A stretch of 64,000 nucleotides of DNA from Streptococcus sanguinis SK355 (GTDB lineage Bacteria; Bacillota; Bacilli; Lactobacillales; Streptococcaceae): NCBI RefSeq assembly GCF_000212855.1, contig NZ_GL890993.1, positions 1,341,025-1,405,024 of the forward strand, read 5' to 3'. Of the stretch, positions 59,374 to 64,000 are shown piece after piece (position 1 is the first letter of the stretch; each line of letters opens with the position of its first letter). The notes beneath the pieces are model-generated. The model was not told the DNA's origin. It saw only the letters and a list, made by a program, of their open reading frames with translations, and did not search any database. The position numbers and the translations under genes were made by a program.

Positions 59374-60378
59374 ATGAAAGTTAATATTACCAATCTATAC
59401 GGTATGTCTGGCCAGAGTACGGCCTTGATTGCCCAGAATGATGTGACCAAGCTAGCCAAGCAGCTGGGTTTTAATGAACTGAGTTTTTATTTTTACGATA
59501 TTTACAGCGACAGCCAGTCTGAGCTGAGTCGGCGTCTGGACGGCATCATGGCAAGTGTAGGCTATGGCGATGTGGTTATCTATCAGTCGCCGACTTGGAA
59601 TGGCCGGGAGTTTGACCAGGCCTTTATCAGCAAGCTGAAGATTTTGCAGGCCAAGCTGATTACCTTTATCCATGATGTGCCGCCACTGATGTTCCCGTCA
59701 AACTACTATCTGATGCCGGAGTATATCGATATGTATAATCAATCCGATGTGGTCATCGTGCCTTCTGAGCAGATGCGAGACAAGCTTCTGGCAGAGGGGC
59801 TGACTGTGGGCAAGATTTTGGTCCAGCGCATGTGGGATCATCCCTATGATTTGCCCCTGCACCAGCCTCAGTTTGAGCGCAAGCTCTATTTTGCAGGAAG
59901 TGTGGAGCGTTTTCCACATCTGATCAATTGGTCTTATGCTACGCCTCTGGAGATTTTTTCACCTGAGGAGGAGACAAGTCCAGAGGCCAATGTCAGCTAT
60001 CGCGGCTGGGTCAGCCGGCCAGAGTTGCTCTTGGAGCTTTCCAAGGGCGGTCTGGGGCTGGTCTGGGGTGTTGAGGAAAATCCAGCAGACGAGCCGGAAT
60101 ACTACGGTCTCAATATCTCTCATAAGTCTGCCACCTATCTGGCAGCTGGGATTCCGGTCATCGTCCCTTCTTACCTGTCCAATGCAGAGCTGATTCGCGA
60201 GCACGGTCTGGGCTTTGTCGTAGACAGTCTGGAAGAGGCCAGTCGGATCGTAGAAAGCCTGACTGCCGAGGAGTATCAGGCTATGGTCGAGCGGGTTAGA
60301 AAGTTCTCTTTCTTGCTCAAGGAAGGTTATTTTAGCAAGAAAGTCTTAGTAGATGCGGTGATGGAAGTCTTATCTTAG
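59374..60378 (+). CDS. nss: Glucosyltransferase Nss/Gtf3
   Basis: 334 residues of GT-B-like fold. The N-terminus [15 protein letters not shown], the PTWNGREFD and [13 protein letters not shown] segments, and the nucleotide-sugar region [14 protein letters not shown] fit the Nss/Gtf3 group, which adds glucose to the GlcNAc-modified serines of serine-rich adhesins. It lies 16 bp after gly. Confidence 0.9.
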   Translation: MKVNITNLYGMSGQSTALIAQNDVTKLAKQLGFNELSFYFYDIYSDSQSELSRRLDGIMASVGYGDVVIYQSPTWNGREFDQAFISKLKILQAKLITFIHDVPPLMFPSNYYLMPEYIDMYNQSDVVIVPSEQMRDKLLAEGLTVGKILVQRMWDHPYDLPLHQPQFERKLYFAGSVERFPHLINWSYATPLEIFSPEEETSPEANVSYRGWVSRPELLLELSKGGLGLVWGVEENPADEPEYYGLNISHKSATYLAAGIPVIVPSYLSNAELIREHGLGFVVDSLEEASRIVESLTAEEYQAMVERVRKFSFLLKEGYFSKKVLVDAVMEVLS

Positions 60379-60410
60379 AGCCTTTTCAGCCATCGTCATG
60401 AGGAGTCAGT

Positions 60411-61634
60411 GTGAAGTCATTTTTTAAACCGGTCATTATCAAAAAGTTTCTGTGGACCTTATTTTTCTTATTTATCTATGTCTTGGGAACCAAGCTGACC
60501 CTGCCTTTCATCGATATGAGTAAGGCAGCTGCCATGGACGGGACCTCTACTACCTTGAACTATGCGACAGCTCTGATGGGTGGGAATCTGCGCAGTATGT
60601 CGCTCTTTTCTGTCGGCCTGTCTCCTTGGATGTCCTCTATGCTGATCTGGCAGATGTTTGCTGTGTCCAAGCGCCTAGGCTTGAGTAAGCTCCCTCTGGA
60701 AGTGCAGGAAAGGCGGCGGATGCTGCTGACTTTGGTCATTGCCTTGATACAGTCTGTGGCACTGGTCCTAAACTTGCCACTGCAAGAAGCAGGTGGGGTG
60801 GATATGACTACGATTATGGTCTTAGATACCTTGGTCTTGATGGCTGGGACTTACTTTCTCATCTGGCTGACGGATTTGAATGCTGCCATGGGACTTGGAG
60901 GCTCCATCATGATTGTCATGGCCAGCATGATTGCCTACATTCCGCAGGATATTTGGAACTCTATTCAGGAGCTGAAGATTTCTTCACTTTGGCTGGCCTT
61001 GATGCTGGTTTTCAGCCTAGTCTTTCTCTATCTGGCTGTTACAGTTGAGCGATCCAAGTACCGAATTCCAGTCAATAAGATCAATATCCATAACCGTTTC
61101 AAGAAATACTCTTATCTGGATATTCGTCTGAATCCTGCTGGTGGAATGCCGATTATGTACGCTATGACCTTGGTCAGCATTCCCCAGTATTTCCTTTTGA
61201 TTATCCACTTTCTTCAGCCGAACAATCAGCTGATTGAGCAGTGGATAGAAGCGCTGTCTATGGGAAGTCCAGCTTGGTTTATCCTCTATCTGTTGACTAT
61301 TTTCATCCTGGCGCTGGCCTTCGCCTTTATCAATATCAGTGGCGACCAGATTGCCGAGCGGATGCAAAAGAGTGGAGAGTATATTGAAAATGTTTATCCG
61401 GGAGGAGCAACCCGCCGCTATATAAATGGTTTAGTGACCTATTTTGCACTAGTGGGGGCTTTCTATCTTATCCTGATTTCTGGCCTACCCATGATAGTGG
61501 TGCTTCTGGACATTCGCTATCTGCGGCTCAGTATGATTCCGGGGATTTTTATGATTTTTATCGGGATGGTCTTTTCTATTAAGGACGAGGTGGATGCCTT
61601 GACGCTTAATGACCGTTATCGTTCATTGTTGTAG
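60411..61634 (+). CDS. secY2: Accessory Sec translocase subunit SecY2
   Basis: A 407-residue polytopic membrane protein with about ten helices, homologous to SecY but with shortened cytoplasmic loops. It begins [17 protein letters not shown]. The start is GTG at 60411 with AGGAG 6 bp upstream. It forms the channel that, with SecA2 and Asp1-5, exports glycosylated SrpA only. Confidence 0.94.
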   Translation: MKSFFKPVIIKKFLWTLFFLFIYVLGTKLTLPFIDMSKAAAMDGTSTTLNYATALMGGNLRSMSLFSVGLSPWMSSMLIWQMFAVSKRLGLSKLPLEVQERRRMLLTLVIALIQSVALVLNLPLQEAGGVDMTTIMVLDTLVLMAGTYFLIWLTDLNAAMGLGGSIMIVMASMIAYIPQDIWNSIQELKISSLWLALMLVFSLVFLYLAVTVERSKYRIPVNKINIHNRFKKYSYLDIRLNPAGGMPIMYAMTLVSIPQYFLLIIHFLQPNNQLIEQWIEALSMGSPAWFILYLLTIFILALAFAFINISGDQIAERMQKSGEYIENVYPGGATRRYINGLVTYFALVGAFYLILISGLPMIVVLLDIRYLRLSMIPGIFMIFIGMVFSIKDEVDALTLNDRYRSLL

Positions 61635-61642
61635 GAGAAACT

Positions 61643-63223
61643 ATGTATTACTTTATTCCTTCATGGAGTGGCAGTGGGGATCGGATTTGGCACCGGGATA
61701 TTATCCCTTGGTACCGCTCTATGCAGCGACTGGAGTTTGATGACTCGATTCATCAGATTCGGATTTTTCAAAGTGAAAATCTGCCAGTCCAGCTGCTTTT
61801 GCCAGCTTATATGCCACATGCCCGCTATCTCTTGCATCGGCAGGATATTTTTGAGACGGACTATTACTCGGTCTTTGATGAGATTCAGGGAATCCAGTCT
61901 AAAGAAATGCAGGTCTTGCAAATCAAGGATCTGGACTGGGAGCCAGACTGCGAGTTTGTCTATACGCCCTTTCTAGTCATGGTCCGCAGGCAGGGACAGC
62001 TCTATGCCCATGTCGAGTTTGGAGTAGAAGGCTTTATCAGCTTCATCAAGTTTTTCAAGGATGACCAACTGGAGAAGTTTTATATCTTTGATGATCGGGG
62101 CTTTGTCTCCAGTATTACCTACTATGAAGAGGGGCAGCCCCTTTATCAGGACTACCTACAGCCGGATGGTGACTGGCGGATTCGTGAGCATCTCAAGCCT
62201 GACGACGGTCGGGTAGAGGTCAACCCTGCTTACTTACTGGACTTTGATAAGCTGGAGTATGAGAGGATGCCAGACTTAATCTTGGAGAAATTGGGACACT
62301 ATATCGAGCGCAATGCAGGAGAGGACAGCCGGTTTGTCCTAGCAACGCATCCCTTATACACTCAAGCCATTTTGCGCTTATTGCCCAAGAATGTTCAAAT
62401 CATTCTCAGCTTTTTCCACGAGCGCAATCATACAGTGGATTGGCCAGCTTTAGAAGCAGATTTGCAGCAGGCGAATTTAGTCTTGACTGATCGTATGGAC
62501 TTTAAGAAGGCTATTCAGCGCTACCTGCCTAGACAGGCTCAGAAGGTGCATTACCTATCGCCTTTTGATACTCGTCTGCAGCTAGGCAAGAGCCAACGCC
62601 GCCGGGAATCTAAGATTTTTTATCAGATTAATCTGGAAGAAGTGTTTAATGACTATGCCGTTTTCAAGGTTCTTCACTATGTAGCCAAGCATCCAGATAC
62701 AGAGCTGACTATCGGTGTCTACAATGCTTGGCAGGAAGGAATCCAAAAGGTGGAGACCAAGGTGCAGGAGGTCATTGATGAGTATCTGAATCAATATGAA
62801 TTTGTCAAGAACTACCGGCGCAGTGAGCAGGCTGAGAATGCCCTGCTGGAAAATCAGGAGCAGGACCTCCGTTTCACCATTAAGAATATCACGGACGAGC
62901 TCAGCTTGATTCAGGAGCTGGATGATACACGGTTAATCATTGATCTGAGTGACCAGCCCAATCTCTATACGCAGATTGCTGGGATTTCTGCAGGGATTCC
63001 GCAGATCAATCTGGTGGGTTCGGACTATGTGACCCATCTGCAAAATGGCTATATCTTGGACTCTATCTCTGATCTACCGACTGCTGCAGACTATTATTTG
63101 GAAGGTTTGAAAAATTGGAACCAGGCCTTGATTTATTCCATTGAAAAAATCCATCATAATACTGGTCTAGAGCTGATTGGCCGGTGGGAGCAGTGGCTCA
63201 AGGAGGCTGAGAATGCAAAATAA
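61643..63223 (+). CDS. asp1: Accessory Sec system protein Asp1
   Basis: 526 residues. It starts MYYFIPSWSGSGDRIWHRD, typical of Asp1, and has a GT-B-like architecture without known catalytic activity. Asp1 forms a complex with Asp2 and Asp3 and works with SecA2 in adhesin export. It starts 8 bp after secY2 with GGAG and overlaps asp2 by 11 bp. Confidence 0.93.
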   Translation: MYYFIPSWSGSGDRIWHRDIIPWYRSMQRLEFDDSIHQIRIFQSENLPVQLLLPAYMPHARYLLHRQDIFETDYYSVFDEIQGIQSKEMQVLQIKDLDWEPDCEFVYTPFLVMVRRQGQLYAHVEFGVEGFISFIKFFKDDQLEKFYIFDDRGFVSSITYYEEGQPLYQDYLQPDGDWRIREHLKPDDGRVEVNPAYLLDFDKLEYERMPDLILEKLGHYIERNAGEDSRFVLATHPLYTQAILRLLPKNVQIILSFFHERNHTVDWPALEADLQQANLVLTDRMDFKKAIQRYLPRQAQKVHYLSPFDTRLQLGKSQRRRESKIFYQINLEEVFNDYAVFKVLHYVAKHPDTELTIGVYNAWQEGIQKVETKVQEVIDEYLNQYEFVKNYRRSEQAENALLENQEQDLRFTIKNITDELSLIQELDDTRLIIDLSDQPNLYTQIAGISAGIPQINLVGSDYVTHLQNGYILDSISDLPTAADYYLEGLKNWNQALIYSIEKIHHNTGLELIGRWEQWLKEAENAK

Positions 63224-64000
63224 GCTGAAAATCTTACAGATTGGCTCAAGCGATTGGAGCAAAGAGTTTGCTATTCCAGACAATATGGCCTGGTATTATT
63301 TCTTTCCTAACTCCAATCTAGCTATCAAAAAGGTCATGGAGATGGATAAGATTGGCAAGTTTGATGCGATTCTGGTAGACGATTTGCGTCGGATCCCAGA
63401 TTTGTTTATGATTGAGGCCAAGATTATCCCTTATACGGTATTCTATGACCAGGAACAGGAAACCCAGGAAGCGGATATTGAGTACTTTCTCAAGCGTCAC
63501 TGCGCTCAGCCAACGGATATGGGTGATCGAGCTGACCTGGTTCGCAAGCTGTCCAAGGCTCTCTTTTCCGGTCAATATGGGGATAAGATGACTCCACTCG
63601 ATATGGTAGTCAGCCCTGGATTTCGGGGTAAGATTTGCTACAATGGCTATGAAAATCTAGAGCTGGAAGGTGACTTTGGTCAGGACTTTCAGCCTGTCCT
63701 CTCTTGGAAATACAATGTCGTGGCCAATGCCTACAACCCAGTTGAACTCTGGCTTGAGTATGAAAAGTCAGGCAGCTGTGAGCTGCGGCTGCGCCTCTAT
63801 AATATCCAGGAAGGCTCGACTGCGGACATTGCTCGCGAGACTATTTTCGCAGAAGAGGACATGCGGGAATCCATGGTTCTGGACAATGACTTTACTTCCT
63901 ATCTGGGAGTCAGTCTGGAGGCTAGAGGAGAGGGACGGATTCAGGTCGGTGCTCTGCATCAGCGTCTGACCCGCTTTGAGTTTGGTAAGTATGTTCTGGG
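63213..64000 (+). CDS. asp2: Accessory Sec system protein Asp2 (3' end outside window)
   Basis: The first 262 codons of asp2. The ATG at 63213 follows AAGGAGG and overlaps the asp1 stop. The N-terminus MQNKLKILQIGSSDWS is characteristic. The full protein is about 500 residues and carries a hydrolase-fold domain that acetylates GlcNAc on the adhesin; the catalytic part lies mostly beyond the window. Confidence 0.92.
   Translation, partial: MQNKLKILQIGSSDWSKEFAIPDNMAWYYFFPNSNLAIKKVMEMDKIGKFDAILVDDLRRIPDLFMIEAKIIPYTVFYDQEQETQEADIEYFLKRHCAQPTDMGDRADLVRKLSKALFSGQYGDKMTPLDMVVSPGFRGKICYNGYENLELEGDFGQDFQPVLSWKYNVVANAYNPVELWLEYEKSGSCELRLRLYNIQEGSTADIARETIFAEEDMRESMVLDNDFTSYLGVSLEARGEGRIQVGALHQRLTRFEFGKYVL

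Overview
The window looks like a chromosome segment of a viridans streptococcus, most probably Streptococcus sanguinis or a close relative. Support comes from the c-a-b-delta-alpha-gamma-beta-epsilon order of the ATP synthase operon without atpI, the murA-epuA-endA cluster, the hypothiocyanite-reductase-like flavoprotein, LPXTG surface proteins, a tmRNA encoding the tag AKNNNSYAVAA, and a serine-rich-repeat adhesin (SrpA/GspB/Hsa type) followed by its glycosylation and accessory Sec genes. The species call is inference; no database was searched.

Layout. 1-3.4 kb: 3' part of glycogen/maltodextrin phosphorylase, a PAP2 phosphatase and mannose-6-phosphate isomerase. 3.6-10 kb: the complete F1Fo ATP synthase operon. 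10.1-14.1 kb: DUF1146 protein, murA, epuA, the DNA-entry nuclease endA, a membrane-anchored matrixin-like zinc protease and a small membrane protein. 14.3-16.2 kb: an ABC-F ATPase whose mRNA appears leaderless. 16.2-22 kb: an accessory block with decayed DNA (including a pepS remnant), two tandem beta-lactamase-fold membrane proteins, a 24-residue membrane peptide, a TetR regulator and two intergenic repeats. 22-24.4 kb: murT-gatD (lipid II amidation) plus a LapA-like protein. 24.6-27.7 kb: cdaA-cdaR-glmM (c-di-AMP and amino-sugar metabolism). 27.8-29.4 kb: a pilin-domain LPXTG protein. 29.5-34.7 kb: a DUF4044 protein, obgE, ridA and rapZ-yvcK-whiA. 34.7-37.6 kb: two flavoprotein reductases and a DUF1304 protein. 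37.7-41.4 kb: a BlaI/BlaR1-like regulator pair and a VTC-domain/DUF4956 operon that share operator-like sites. 41.5-47.3 kb: rpsU, mscL, dnaG, rpoD, a DUF59 protein, ssrA (tmRNA), a DUF695 protein and tRNA-Ser(GGA). 47.5-64 kb: srpA (2757 codons), gly, nss, secY2, asp1 and the 5' part of asp2.

How the genes work together. The last 16 kb encodes a surface adhesin together with part of the machinery that glycosylates and exports it; the rest of that locus (asp3, secA2, gtfA, gtfB and others) is expected beyond the right edge. MurA, MurT/GatD, GlmM, YvcK and CdaA converge on cell-wall precursor supply and its control.

The observations I rate highest are: (1) the second of the two tandem serine-hydrolase paralogs has lost all three catalytic motifs (SxxK to AxxK, YxN to NxN, HGG to QGG) while its reading frame is intact, so it looks like a maintained pseudoenzyme; (2) a BlaI/BlaR1-type pair with no beta-lactamase nearby, whose promoter and operator architecture is repeated in front of the VTC polyphosphate-polymerase-like operon, and whose sensor carries a PepSY-like domain and an Asp-rich tail; (3) two probable leaderless mRNAs (ABC-F and murT); (4) exact duplications inside the srpA repeat region, always offset by multiples of 36 bp.
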